This document shows, in pieces, positions 53,194-61,240 of a stretch of DNA of 64,000 bases. The stretch is taken from contig NZ_JABWGQ010000056.1 of the NCBI RefSeq assembly GCF_014595975.1, forward strand, positions 161,160 through 225,159, written 5' to 3'. Made by a program: the position numbers and the translations under genes. Each line of letters starts with the position of its first letter. The first letter of the stretch is position 1. This DNA is from Sphingopyxis sp. LK2115. Its GTDB lineage: Bacteria > Pseudomonadota > Alphaproteobacteria > Sphingomonadales > Sphingomonadaceae. A model generated the notes under the pieces. It was given only the letters and a program-made list of their open reading frames with translations. It was not told where the DNA came from and made no database searches.

Positions 53194-53790
53194 CTAACTG
53201 ATCTTGGGAAGCCGTGGCGGCGTCGCGAGGCCCGCGGCCATGCGTTCAAGCACGGTGCGCAGTTCCGGGTCGCCGATGTCGCGCAGGCTGTCGCCCAGTT
53301 CGGCGGGTACGGGTTTCAGCATGGCCGGCGGCTGAACGGGGGCGGCGGGGGTGACCTGGCCGTGCGTCATGCGGACGGCGGCGATCGCGGCATAGCCGAA
53401 AAAGCGGTTGACCGCGGCGATGATGTCGGGGGCGACATGCTGGAGCATCGGCGCGTGCGCGCCGCTGATCGTCAGGTGCAGCGTCCCGCCCGCCTTTTGC
53501 CCGGCGGGGAAACGGATCATTGCGGGCTGGGTGACGTCGGCAAGGCGGTCGCCGACGATCTCGCGCCAGCGGCTGACCACCGACGACTGGATGAAGCCGA
53601 ACTTGCGAAAGGCGGTGCGGCCGATTTCGGGGACGAGGTCGGCAATCGCGCGCGCCTCGCCGCCGCGCGGGCGCTCGTAGCGGCGCACGGGACCCTGGGC
53701 GGGCTTTGCGCCGCCCTTGGTGCCGCCCTTGGCCTTCGCCTTTTCGGCGGGTGCGTCGTCGCCCGTGGCTTTCGTCATGCCCGACGCCAT
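53194..53790 (-). CDS. DciA-type DUF721 protein
   Basis: A 198-residue protein. After a basic, lysine/alanine-rich N-terminus (about 1-45) comes the DUF721 core: RAIADLVPEIGRTAFRKFGF, SVVSRWREIVGDRLADVTQP and HLTISGAHAPMLQHVAPDII. DciA proteins interact with the replicative helicase DnaB (family knowledge). It is first in the run dciA - dsbA-like - dsbA-like - smc. It is divergent from mutY across a repeat-rich 172-bp spacer. Confidence 0.82.
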   Translation of the reverse strand: MASGMTKATGDDAPAEKAKAKGGTKGGAKPAQGPVRRYERPRGGEARAIADLVPEIGRTAFRKFGFIQSSVVSRWREIVGDRLADVTQPAMIRFPAGQKAGGTLHLTISGAHAPMLQHVAPDIIAAVNRFFGYAAIAAVRMTHGQVTPAAPVQPPAMLKPVPAELGDSLRDIGDPELRTVLERMAAGLATPPRLPKIS

Positions 53791-53834
53791 GCCATAGGCG
53801 GGGGGTGAGCGTCCAGACTATCGGCATGGAATCG

Positions 53835-53903
53835 CCCCTCCCCTTCCGGGGAGGGGTTGGGGTGGGGGCGTGCCGCCTTGCGCAAGGCGACACGCCCCCA
53901 CCC
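53835..53903. repeat. Two strong hairpins in the dciA-mutY spacer
   Basis: Hairpin 1: CCCCTCCCC, loop TTCC, GGGGAGGGG (53835-53856). Hairpin 2: GGGTGGGGGCGTG (53860-53872) and CACGCCCCCACCC (53891-53903), enclosing the 16-bp palindrome CGCCTTGCGCAAGGCG. A single C-A mismatch interrupts the 44-base stem. A partial copy of hairpin 1 follows at about 53941-53960. Confidence 0.8.
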
Positions 53904-53962
53904 GCTGCAACCAGCCAGCCAGCCGCCAGGTTTCGCCGCTCTCCCCTTCAGACGAGGGGTTT

Positions 53963-54979
53963 ATGAGCTTCTCCGCGCGCCTTTTGGACTGGTACGACCG
54001 TTCGGCGCGCGCGCTGCCGTGGCGGATCGCGCCGGGCAGCGGGGCGGTCCCCGACCCCTATCGCGTCTGGCTAGCCGAAGTCATGCTGCAACAGACGACC
54101 GTCGCCGCGGTGGCGGGCTATTTCCCGCGCTTTACGCAGCGCTGGCCGACCGTCGCCGATCTGGCGGCGGCGGAGGAGGCCGAGGTCATGGCGGCGTGGG
54201 CGGGGCTTGGCTATTATGCCCGCGCGCGCAACCTGCTCGCCTGCGCCCGCGCAGTCGTTGCCGATCATGGCGGGCGCTTTCCCGACAGCGAGGCGGGGCT
54301 GCGCGCGCTGCCGGGCATCGGCGACTATACCGCTGCGGCGGTCGCGGCGATCGCCTTCGGCCGCCCGGCGGTCGTGGTCGATGCCAATATCGAACGCGTG
54401 ATCGCGCGCCACCGGCACATCGAAACGCCGCTCCCCGCGGCGAAGCGCGCGATTCGCGCGGCGCTGGCGCCGCTGGTGCCCGATGCGCGGCCGGGCGATT
54501 TTGCGCAGGCGCTGATGGATCTCGGCGCGACCGTCTGCACGCCGCGCGCGCCCGCGTGCGATCGCTGCCCGATCGCCGCCGACTGCCGCGCGCTCGGGCG
54601 CGCCGACGTCGAGCGGTTGCCGGTCAAACCGCCGAAGAAGGCGAAGCCGCGCCGCCACGGGATCGCGCATTGGATCGAACGCGACGGCGCGATCTGGCTG
54701 GTGCGGCGGCCGGGCAGGGGAATGCTCGGCGGGATGCGCGCGCTGCCCGGCGGCGAGTGGACCGATGCGCCGCCCGCCGAAACCGAACGCAGCGAATCGG
54801 AAATCGTCCGCGTCGACCATGGCTTTACCCATTTCGATCTGACGCTGGCGCTGGTGCGCGGCGAAATGGCCGATGCCGCAGCGGAAGGCGAATGGTGGCC
54901 GATCTCGGACCTTGACGCCGCGGGGCTGCCGACGCTCTATCGCAAGCTGGTGGTCAGGATGCTGGAGAGAGACACATGA
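53963..54979 (+). CDS. mutY: A/G-specific adenine glycosylase
   Basis: A 338-residue base-excision enzyme removing adenine opposite 8-oxoG. Catalytic residues are Glu39 (WLAEVMLQQT) and Asp140 (VVVDANIERV). The helix-hairpin-helix is LPGIGDYTAAAV. The [4Fe-4S] motif is C192-x6-C199-x2-C202-x5-C208, exact for MutY. The C-terminal part (about 230 on) is the 8-oxoG-sensing NUDIX-like domain. Its stop overlaps the next start (ATGA). The start MSFSARLL is set by family similarity. Confidence 0.96.
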   Translation: MSFSARLLDWYDRSARALPWRIAPGSGAVPDPYRVWLAEVMLQQTTVAAVAGYFPRFTQRWPTVADLAAAEEAEVMAAWAGLGYYARARNLLACARAVVADHGGRFPDSEAGLRALPGIGDYTAAAVAAIAFGRPAVVVDANIERVIARHRHIETPLPAAKRAIRAALAPLVPDARPGDFAQALMDLGATVCTPRAPACDRCPIAADCRALGRADVERLPVKPPKKAKPRRHGIAHWIERDGAIWLVRRPGRGMLGGMRALPGGEWTDAPPAETERSESEIVRVDHGFTHFDLTLALVRGEMADAAAEGEWWPISDLDAAGLPTLYRKLVVRMLERDT

Positions 54980-56262
54980 ACATGATGGTGACGCGCCGCG
55001 CGTTGATGGGCGGAATGGCGCTGGGCGGCGCGGCGGCGCTGCTGCCGCGCACCGCATGGGCGTGGCGCGCCGACGGCGAGGCGCTTTATCCCGCGACGCG
55101 CGCGTTCGTCCGGGGGTTTGTCGAGCGCCGCGAACTCACCGGAACGCTCGCCGCAATCGGCAAGGGACAGGAGGCGCCGCTGTTCATCGGCGCGGGGGTT
55201 CAGTCGAACGGGTCGCCGACGCCGGTCGGCCCCGACACGATCTGGCGCCTCTATTCGATGACCAAGCCGGTGACGGGCATCGCCGCGATGCTGCTGATCG
55301 AGGATGGCAAGATGCGGCTCGACCAGCCGATCGCCGACTTTCTGCCCGCCTTTGCCAAGATGAAGGTGCAGAACACCCCCGACGGATCGCTCACCGACGT
55401 GCGCCCCGCCAAAGGCCCGATCACGGTGCGCCAGCTGCTCACCCACACCGCGGGGCTGGGCTATAATATCATCCAGAAAGGGCCGATCAAAAAGGCGTAT
55501 GACGATGCGGGCATCGTCGGCGGGCAGGCGAGCCGCCTGCCGATCCCCGGCCTGGCGCCCGTCACCCCCGCGCCGAGCCTGGCGGCGATGGCCGACCGGC
55601 TGGCCGAACTGCCGCTCGTATACGAGCCGGGGACGAAATGGAGCTATTCGATCAGCCTCGATCTTTTGGGGCGGGTGATCGAGGTCGTGTCGGGCCAGGC
55701 GTTCGACGCCTTTCTGAAGGCGCGGCTGTTCGATCCCTTGGGCATGACGAGCACGGGGTTCATGGTCGCGGCGAAGGACGTGCCGCGCTTCACAAGCAAT
55801 TATGCGCCGTTCAGCGGCGCGCTTATCCCCTTCGACCCCGCGGCAAGCTCGATCTATCTCGACCCGCCCCCCTATCCGTTCGGCGGCGGCGGCCTTGTAT
55901 CGAGCGCGCGTGATTACGACCGTTTCCTCGCGATGCTGCTCGGCGAGGGCGAAACGGGCGGGGTGCGGGTGATGTCGGCGGACACCGCGCGGCTCGCGAT
56001 GTCGAACCTGATCGACGACAGCGTCGACCGCAAGGGGACGTTCATCGACGGGCAGGGCTTTGGCGCGGGCGGCCGCGTGTCGCTGCCGACTTCGCCCGGC
56101 GGCGAAGGCATTTTCGGCTGGGCGGGTGCCGCGGGGACGATCGGGTTCGTCCACCGGGGCCTTGGCTATCGCGCCGCCGGCTACACGCAGATCATGCCGT
56201 CCGACGCCGTGCCCTTTCAGGCCAGGTTCGGCGAGACTTTCTTCAAGGATGTGATGAGCTGA
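54976..56262 (+). CDS. Exported serine hydrolase, beta-lactamase/class C-like
   Basis: A 428-residue protein. The N-terminus TRRALMGGMALGGAAALLPR is a likely Tat signal. The S-x-x-K motif is Ser94-Met-Thr-Lys97 (LYSMTKPVTG), and the Tyr-x-Ser-like element is KWSYSISLDLLG. The C-terminal FGWAGAAGTIGF may stand where KTG is found. Such proteins are mostly esterases or D-amino-acid peptidases rather than antibiotic beta-lactamases. It overlaps mutY and nudC at its two ends, forming a three-gene coupled operon. Confidence 0.88.
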   Translation: MNMMVTRRALMGGMALGGAAALLPRTAWAWRADGEALYPATRAFVRGFVERRELTGTLAAIGKGQEAPLFIGAGVQSNGSPTPVGPDTIWRLYSMTKPVTGIAAMLLIEDGKMRLDQPIADFLPAFAKMKVQNTPDGSLTDVRPAKGPITVRQLLTHTAGLGYNIIQKGPIKKAYDDAGIVGGQASRLPIPGLAPVTPAPSLAAMADRLAELPLVYEPGTKWSYSISLDLLGRVIEVVSGQAFDAFLKARLFDPLGMTSTGFMVAAKDVPRFTSNYAPFSGALIPFDPAASSIYLDPPPYPFGGGGLVSSARDYDRFLAMLLGEGETGGVRVMSADTARLAMSNLIDDSVDRKGTFIDGQGFGAGGRVSLPTSPGGEGIFGWAGAAGTIGFVHRGLGYRAAGYTQIMPSDAVPFQARFGETFFKDVMS

Positions 56263-57131
56263 TGCCGTTGCCGCTCGGCTTCACCGGCGCGCGGCTCGAC
56301 CGCGCCGACCAGCTTCGTGTCAATGAGGCGTCTTTTGCCGCAGCGCTTGCCGATCCGCGCGCGACCTGCCTTGCGCTCGACGGGATCGATTTTGTGCCGG
56401 GCGAAGGGGGCGGGCTGCTGTGGGAACCGCTCGACCCCGCCGACGAGCGCGCGCCGATCCTGCTCGGCATCGACGATACGGGCGCGCCGCGCTTCGTGCG
56501 CGAGGCGGCGGCAGGTCGGCGCGTCGATGCGCGCTCGCGCACGGTGATGGGGCTGCTGCCGCTGCTGTCGGCCGAGGAAGCGGCGCTTTATGGCGGCGCG
56601 CGCAGCCTGGTCGACTGGCACGCGCGGCATCGCTTCTGCGCGGCGTGCGGCGCGCCGACCGCGCTGTTTCGCGGCGGCTGGGGGCGGCGCTGCGGCGCGT
56701 GCAATGCCGAACATTTTCCGCGCGTCGACCCGGTGGTGATCATGCTCGCCGAATATGAGGGCCGCGTGCTCGTCGGGCGTCAGCCGGGCTTTCGGCCGGG
56801 CTTTTTCTCGGCGCTTGCGGGCTTTGTCGAACCCGGCGAATCGCTGGAGGAAGCCGTCGCGCGCGAATTGTTCGAGGAGGCGGGCATCCATGTGTCGGAC
56901 GTGTCTTATGTCGCGAGCCAGCCCTGGCCCTTTCCCTCGTCGCTGATGATCGGTTGCCGCGCGGTCGCGACGGGCGCGGCGTTGACGCTCGACACGACCG
57001 AGATCGAGGCCGCGATGTGGGTCGACCGTGCCGAGGTGCGCGCGGCGCTGGCGGGCGACATGGGCGCAAGCTTTCTGGCGCCGCCGCCGCTGGCGATCGC
57101 GCGCCATCTGCTGGAAGATTGGGCTGGGTAG
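56262..57131 (+). CDS. nudC: NAD+ diphosphatase / RNA de-NADing hydrolase
   Basis: A 289-residue NUDIX enzyme. Zinc ribbon: Cys126, Cys129, Cys144, Cys147. Nudix box at 187-209: GFVEPGESLEEAVARELF then EEAGI, with all acidic residues in place. The NudC-specific SQPWPFPSSLM follows, so the substrate is NAD(H) and NAD-capped RNA rather than a general nucleotide. It overlaps the serine hydrolase stop by one base. Confidence 0.94.
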   Translation: MPLPLGFTGARLDRADQLRVNEASFAAALADPRATCLALDGIDFVPGEGGGLLWEPLDPADERAPILLGIDDTGAPRFVREAAAGRRVDARSRTVMGLLPLLSAEEAALYGGARSLVDWHARHRFCAACGAPTALFRGGWGRRCGACNAEHFPRVDPVVIMLAEYEGRVLVGRQPGFRPGFFSALAGFVEPGESLEEAVARELFEEAGIHVSDVSYVASQPWPFPSSLMIGCRAVATGAALTLDTTEIEAAMWVDRAEVRAALAGDMGASFLAPPPLAIARHLLEDWAG

Positions 57132-57214
57132 CGGTCGTTGGGGCCGACAGCATATGCTGTCATGTCCGCTTCCGGTCGAAACCGGACGCCCGACTCGCTG
57201 GCCGCAACCGGCCG

Positions 57215-57655
57215 TTAACCCCTTTTGCCGGTGATCCGGCTGATTTCCTTCGCCACCATCGCCTCGACCAGTGCGGGCAGGTTGGCGTCGAGCCATTCTT
57301 TCAGCATCGGGCGGAGCGCGTCGAGCACGACTTCTTCCATCGTGCGGCCGCTTGTGGCGGGGGCGGCGGCGGTGGCGGCGGCAACGGCGGGCGCGACCAC
57401 GGCGGTCAGCGCCTCGAGCGACTGGCGCGCCGCATCGGCGCTCGCTTCGGAAACAAGTTTGTCATCGGCGGCGGGCGCGTCCCCGAAAACGGGCTCGGCC
57501 GCGGCGCGATCGTCGCGATCCTGAAGGTCGAGGATGTCGTCGGCTTCGGGGACGCGAATCTCGCGCGCGGCGCCGGGCGCCTCGTCGCGGGCGATGACAC
57601 GCCGAATCGACGACAAAATGTCTTCCATCGACGGTTCTCGCGACATATCGCCCAT
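57215..57655 (-). CDS. PopZ-family polar organising protein (DUF2497)
   Basis: A 146-residue protein. The N-terminus SREPSMEDILSSIRRVIAR and the C-terminal helices TMEEVVLDALRPMLKEWLDA and NLPALVEAMVAKEISRI are the two conserved blocks of PopZ-like proteins. The middle is acidic and variable (about 30-75). In Caulobacter PopZ forms a polar matrix that anchors the chromosome origin; a like role here is inferred. It is last in a minus-strand run after tolC. A near-consensus CtrA site lies just upstream. Confidence 0.85.
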   Translation of the reverse strand: MGDMSREPSMEDILSSIRRVIARDEAPGAAREIRVPEADDILDLQDRDDRAAAEPVFGDAPAADDKLVSEASADAARQSLEALTAVVAPAVAAATAAAPATSGRTMEEVVLDALRPMLKEWLDANLPALVEAMVAKEISRITGKRG

Positions 57656-57678
57656 ATAAACCCCCTAAACCATCGCGC

Positions 57679-57693
57679 TTACCGGATGGTTAA
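57679..57693. promoter_or_regulatory. CtrA-like site upstream of the PopZ gene
   Basis: TTAC-N7-TTAA (TTAA-N7-GTAA on the minus strand) matches TTAA-N7-TTAA at 7 of 8 positions, 24-38 bp before the start at 57655. Confidence 0.35.
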
Positions 57694-57731
57694 CGCTTTC
57701 CTTACCGGTCCGGGGCGTATCTTGCCAAGCC

Positions 57732-59225
57732 TTATTGTGGCGCAGGCGCGGGCGGGCCTTCGGGAACGGCGGCGTCGGCGGCAGGCACGGCGCGCGTGTC
57801 GGTCGCGACCTGCTGCGGTTCGGGATCGTCGGCCCAGTCCCAAAGCTGGCCGTTCACCCGGCGATAATTGACCTCGGGATCGTAGAGCGCGCCGCCCTCG
57901 ATCCCCAGGTCGCGCGCCTCGGCCTTGCCCATCGCGGCGAGGAGCGAGAAGGCGGCGACGTAGGAGTTGCGCTGCGCCGAGACAAGCTGGACCTGCGTGT
58001 TCAGATATTCCTGTTCGGCGTTCAAAATGTCGAGGATCGAGCGCGTGCCGACACTGTTCTCGGCGCGCACGCCTTCGAGCGAAAGCGCGTTCGCGCCGAC
58101 CGCCTGCCGCGTCGCGGCGATGATGCGCTCGTTCGCCTGCCACGCCGCATAGGCGCCGCGCGTCTGGGCGATGACGCCGCGTTCGACCTCGACATATTGT
58201 TCGATCGCCTGGCTGCTGCGCGACTGGGCCTGCCGCACCTGTGCCGAACGGCGGCCGCCGGTGAAGATCGGCAGCGTGACCTCGACCCCCGCCGCCGCGC
58301 TCGACGTTTCCTGCGTCACGCTGACGCCGGGGACGCCGCTGTTCAGCGAGCCGAGGAAATTATTGTAACCGCCGCTGAGGATCGCCGACACCTTGGGCGC
58401 GCGGCTCGACTTGGCGGTGCCGATGTCGGCGCGCGATGCCTTGACCTGTTCACTCGCGGCCTCGATGTCGGGGTTGCTGTCGAGCGCGATCGCAACGGCC
58501 TCTTCGGCGTTGGCGGGCAGGTTGGGGAGCGGCGGCGGCGGCTCGAGATCGACCGGCGCTTCGCCGACGAGGCGGATATAGGCTTCGCGGCTGGCGATCA
58601 GATTGGCTTCGGCGGTCCTGAGGTCGCCCTCGGCAAGCGCCAGCCGCGCCTCCGACTGGGCGACGTCGGTGCGGGTCAGGTCGCCGATTTCGAAGCGGTC
58701 GCTCGTCGCCTGCAAATTGGTGCGCAGCACCGCGACATTTTTCTGGTTGAGCTGGACGATCGCCTGGTCGCGGATGACGTCCATATAGGCGCCGACGACC
58801 TGTGAAAAAATGCTCGCCTCGGTCGCGCGCAGATTGGCCTGCCCCGCCTCGACGCGATGTTTCGCCGCGCGCACCGCATTGCGCACCGCGCCGCCCTGAT
58901 AGATCGGGACGCTCAGCCGTCCGCCCATCGTCACCGAGCGCGCGGGCGAGCTGAAATTATTGCCGGGGATGATCAGATTTTCTTCATAGCTTGCCTGCGT
59001 GCCGATTTCGGGCAGGCCGAAGCTTTTTTCGATCGGAACATTTTCGTCGTTCGCGCGCTGACCCGCGCGCGCCGCGGTCAGCGTCGGGTTGTTTTCATAC
59101 GCCTTGGCGAGCGCCCCTTGCAGGGTTTCAGCCTTTGCCGTCATCGGCAGCATCAGCGCGCTCGCGGCAAGGCCGGCAAGCCATCGGGCACGACGAGGGG
59201 ACGGTTTCTTGTCGCTATCGGTCAT
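57732..59225 (-). CDS. tolC: TolC-family outer-membrane channel
   Basis: A 497-residue outer-membrane efflux/secretion channel. Signal peptide about 12-32 (RWLAGLAASALMLPMTAKAE). The repeat architecture is clear: LQGALAKAYENNPTLTAARA in the first half and EEAVAIALDSNPDIEAASEQ in the second, with TLPIFTGGRRSAQVRQA and SVGTRSILDILNAEQEYLN (both typical). It would pair with inner-membrane exporters of type I or RND type. It follows pcm by 39 bp; start MTDSDKK is preferred over an ATG seven codons upstream. Confidence 0.92.
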   Translation of the reverse strand: MTDSDKKPSPRRARWLAGLAASALMLPMTAKAETLQGALAKAYENNPTLTAARAGQRANDENVPIEKSFGLPEIGTQASYEENLIIPGNNFSSPARSVTMGGRLSVPIYQGGAVRNAVRAAKHRVEAGQANLRATEASIFSQVVGAYMDVIRDQAIVQLNQKNVAVLRTNLQATSDRFEIGDLTRTDVAQSEARLALAEGDLRTAEANLIASREAYIRLVGEAPVDLEPPPPLPNLPANAEEAVAIALDSNPDIEAASEQVKASRADIGTAKSSRAPKVSAILSGGYNNFLGSLNSGVPGVSVTQETSSAAAGVEVTLPIFTGGRRSAQVRQAQSRSSQAIEQYVEVERGVIAQTRGAYAAWQANERIIAATRQAVGANALSLEGVRAENSVGTRSILDILNAEQEYLNTQVQLVSAQRNSYVAAFSLLAAMGKAEARDLGIEGGALYDPEVNYRRVNGQLWDWADDPEPQQVATDTRAVPAADAAVPEGPPAPAPQ

Positions 59226-59264
59226 CGTGATGTCAGCCTGAAACAAGGAGGGGGGAGGGGCGGT

Positions 59265-59927
59265 TCAGAAGCGGAATCCGGTTGGCGCGGCGAAGCCGGG
59301 CAGCGGCGCGACGTCCATGTCGGCAAAGCTGCGCAGCGCGACCACGCCGCCCGCCTTTACGCCCTGGACAAGCCGCGTGACCGCGCCTTCGCGCCGCGCG
59401 GCGACGATGCGTCCGCCCTCGGCGAGCTGCGCCGCGAGCGCGTCGGGCAGGATTTCGATCGCGCCGTCGATGATGATGCGGTCATAGGGGGCGGCGTCGG
59501 GCGCGCCCGCGGCGAGCGGCCCCTCGATCCAGCGGATGTTCGCGTCGGCGGTCGCCGGTTTCGCGATCGCGATCAGCGCGGGCGCTTCCTCGACCGCATG
59601 AACTTCGGCGCCGAGCGCGGCGAGCAGCGCCGCGGTATAGCCGGTCGCGCCGCCCACGAGCAGCACACGCATCCCCGGACGGATCGCGGCGGCGACAAGC
59701 ATCCGCCCGGTGACGAGCGGGGGATTGAGCATCCGTCCGTCGCCCAGCGCGATCGCGCGGTCCATATAGGCGACGCTGGAAAGCGCCGCGGGCACATGCG
59801 CCTCGCGCGGCACTGCGCCCATCGCCGTCACGACCGCGGGGTCGATGACGTCATTTGTCCGCAATTGGCTGTCGATCATGGCGGCGCGCATCTCCGCCGC
59901 GGTGATTTCGCTAAACCTGGTCGCCAT
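59265..59927 (-). CDS. pcm: Protein-L-isoaspartate O-methyltransferase family
   Basis: A 220-residue SAM-dependent methyltransferase. It has the PCMT opening (MIDSQLRTNDVIDPAVVTAM), LNPPLVTGRML and the SAM-binding VLLVGGATGYTAALLAALGA with Glu of VEEA. It repairs isoaspartyl residues in the classical family; in alphaproteobacteria this short type sits upstream of tolC and may have another role. It is first of the pcm-tolC-popZ run. Confidence 0.86.
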   Translation of the reverse strand: MATRFSEITAAEMRAAMIDSQLRTNDVIDPAVVTAMGAVPREAHVPAALSSVAYMDRAIALGDGRMLNPPLVTGRMLVAAAIRPGMRVLLVGGATGYTAALLAALGAEVHAVEEAPALIAIAKPATADANIRWIEGPLAAGAPDAAPYDRIIIDGAIEILPDALAAQLAEGGRIVAARREGAVTRLVQGVKAGGVVALRSFADMDVAPLPGFAAPTGFRF

Positions 59928-59987
59928 CAGCCTTGTTCCGATTCCCTGGAGTCTTGATCCTTTGCGCCCGCTCTAGCCGAAGCGATG

Positions 59988-60009
59988 CTGTATTGCAACA
60001 ATAATACAG
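59988..60009. promoter_or_regulatory. Perfect inverted repeat upstream of pcm
   Basis: CTGTATT-N8-AATACAG, 61-82 bp before the pcm start. AT-rich against its background. Candidate operator; the protein is unknown. Confidence 0.45.
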
Positions 60010-60165
60010 CCCGGCGGTCCGCTGCCGCGCGCATAGCCCGGCGGAGGGGATGCGCCAACCCCGCATCGCGCTGCGGCGGGCACAAGACGATCGGTCCAAC
60101 AATCGGATTGCCAGTGCGGGGCGAAACGGCTAGGGGCGCTCACTCGACGCATATCATGCGCCTGA

Positions 60166-60239
60166 GGCCCGATGGCGGAGTGGTGACGCAGCGGACTGCA
60201 AATCCGTATACGCCGGTTCGATTCCGGCTCGGGCCTCCA
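60166..60239 (+). tRNA. tRNA-Cys (GCA)
   Basis: A 74-base tRNA with CCA encoded. Acceptor stem GGCCCGA pairs with TCGGGCC. The anticodon loop contains CTGCAAA, anticodon GCA. The T arm is CCGGTTCGATTCCGG. It marks the left edge of a stretch of mobile-element DNA. Confidence 0.96.
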
Positions 60240-60501
60240 TCCATATTCATCGAACCCAAAAATAGATAGTTTCGCCGATGAAACGGCGCAATTGTGGGCC
60301 TCTGCCGTCGCCCTTTGGTCTCTGCTCGTTGCGCTCCGGCTCGCAAATGGTCGCAAAATTAGCCAGAGTCTCTGCGCGAGATTCTGCAGCTACGGAATTG
60401 AAAAATTCAGTGGGCTTGGCCGCTTTCAGACTATCCGCTCCTAGGTGTTTGGTCCCGGCATTTGATGGTGCATTACCCATGCAAGTGAGGAGGTATGCAC
60501 T
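60240..60501. other. Non-coding spacer between tRNA-Cys and the IS481 remnant
   Basis: Nothing gene-like is seen. The composition is less GC-rich than the chromosome. The part next to 60501 (TGGTGCATTACCC) probably belongs to the left end of the insertion sequence; the exact end could not be set. Confidence 0.4.
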
Positions 60502-60942
60502 ATGGGACAGATTCTACACGGGAGCGCCCGCACGACAGAGGCAGTCCGTCGAGCGATACAGCATAGTCAAGAGAGCCTGAGGGTTCTGGCCAAGCGCTAC
60601 GGCATCAACCAGAAGACCGTCGCCAAGTGGAAGAAGCGCACGGCAGTCAAGGATCTGCCGACGGGGCCGAGGGATGCCCATTCGACGGTGCTGGGTATCG
60701 AAGAGGAGGCGATCATCGTCGCCTTCCGCAAGCACACCCTGCTACCGCTGGATGACTGCCTCTATGCCTTGCAGGCGACGATCCCGCACCTGACACGCTC
60801 GTCCCTGCATCGCTGTCTGCAACGGCACGGCATCAGCCGGTTGCCCGAGGTGACCGGCGACAAGGAGCCGAAGCGCAAGTTCAAGACTTATCCGATCGGC
60901 TACTTCCATATCGACATTGCCGAGGTCCAGACCGCCGAGGGC
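60502..60942 (+). pseudogene. Truncated IS481-type transposase
   Basis: The N-terminal 147 residues match the IS481 family: MGQILHGSARTTEAVRRAIQ, LRVLAKRYGINQKTVAKWKK (helix-turn-helix), TLLPLDDCLYALQATIPHL and YPIGYFHIDIAEVQTAEG with the first catalytic Asp. After Gly the family would continue KLYLFVAIDR; here it turns into unrelated sequence that happens to stay open to 61158. The last two catalytic residues are lost. The break at about 60942 is the left boundary of foreign DNA. Confidence 0.85.
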
Positions 60943-61081
60943 ACCTCCGGCGACCACTCGCGACGCTTGCCCGCACCTGTGAAAACCTCAAAGCGCGGCA
61001 CGCCGCTGGTGCCAGCATCATCACCCGACATCATCATAGCACCAGCGCCCCTCGCAAGATCAGGGTGCGGAGACTCCCCGC

Positions 61082-61240
61082 TCAATCCCGGCGCTGCAAG
61101 GTGGCGAAGGAACACCGCTTACCATAAGGGACGCCAACCTCGGTCGAAAGGGCGATGATGAGGTTGCGGCGGTCGTCGTCCATGGGCGGACACATCATCA
61201 AGTCGATCCGCAAGTCCATAACCAGCTTTTGAGCCGTCAT
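61082..61240 (-). CDS. 52-residue ORF overlapping the recombinase stop
   Basis: The ATG at 61240 overlaps the recombinase TGA (ATGA), like the other joints in this operon. The product is MTAQKLVMDLRIDLMMCPPM followed by DDDRRNLIIALSTEVGVPYG and a basic tail (KRCSFATLQRRD). The reading frame ends 140 bp before the IS481 break. I do not recognise it. It may be a fourth cassette gene or a 5'-fragment of a larger gene cut by recombination. Confidence 0.45.
   Translation of the reverse strand: MTAQKLVMDLRIDLMMCPPMDDDRRNLIIALSTEVGVPYGKRCSFATLQRRD

Noticed and set aside
54976..56262. Serine hydrolase as an antibiotic-resistance beta-lactamase
   Set aside because: It has S-x-x-K but no clear KTG; it lies in an operon with mutY and nudC and resembles esterase-type relatives.
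60247..60480. A 77-codon minus-strand frame between tRNA-Cys and the IS481 remnant
   Set aside because: No ribosome site or family; the neighbouring frame reads through the tRNA antisense, a frequent false gene call.
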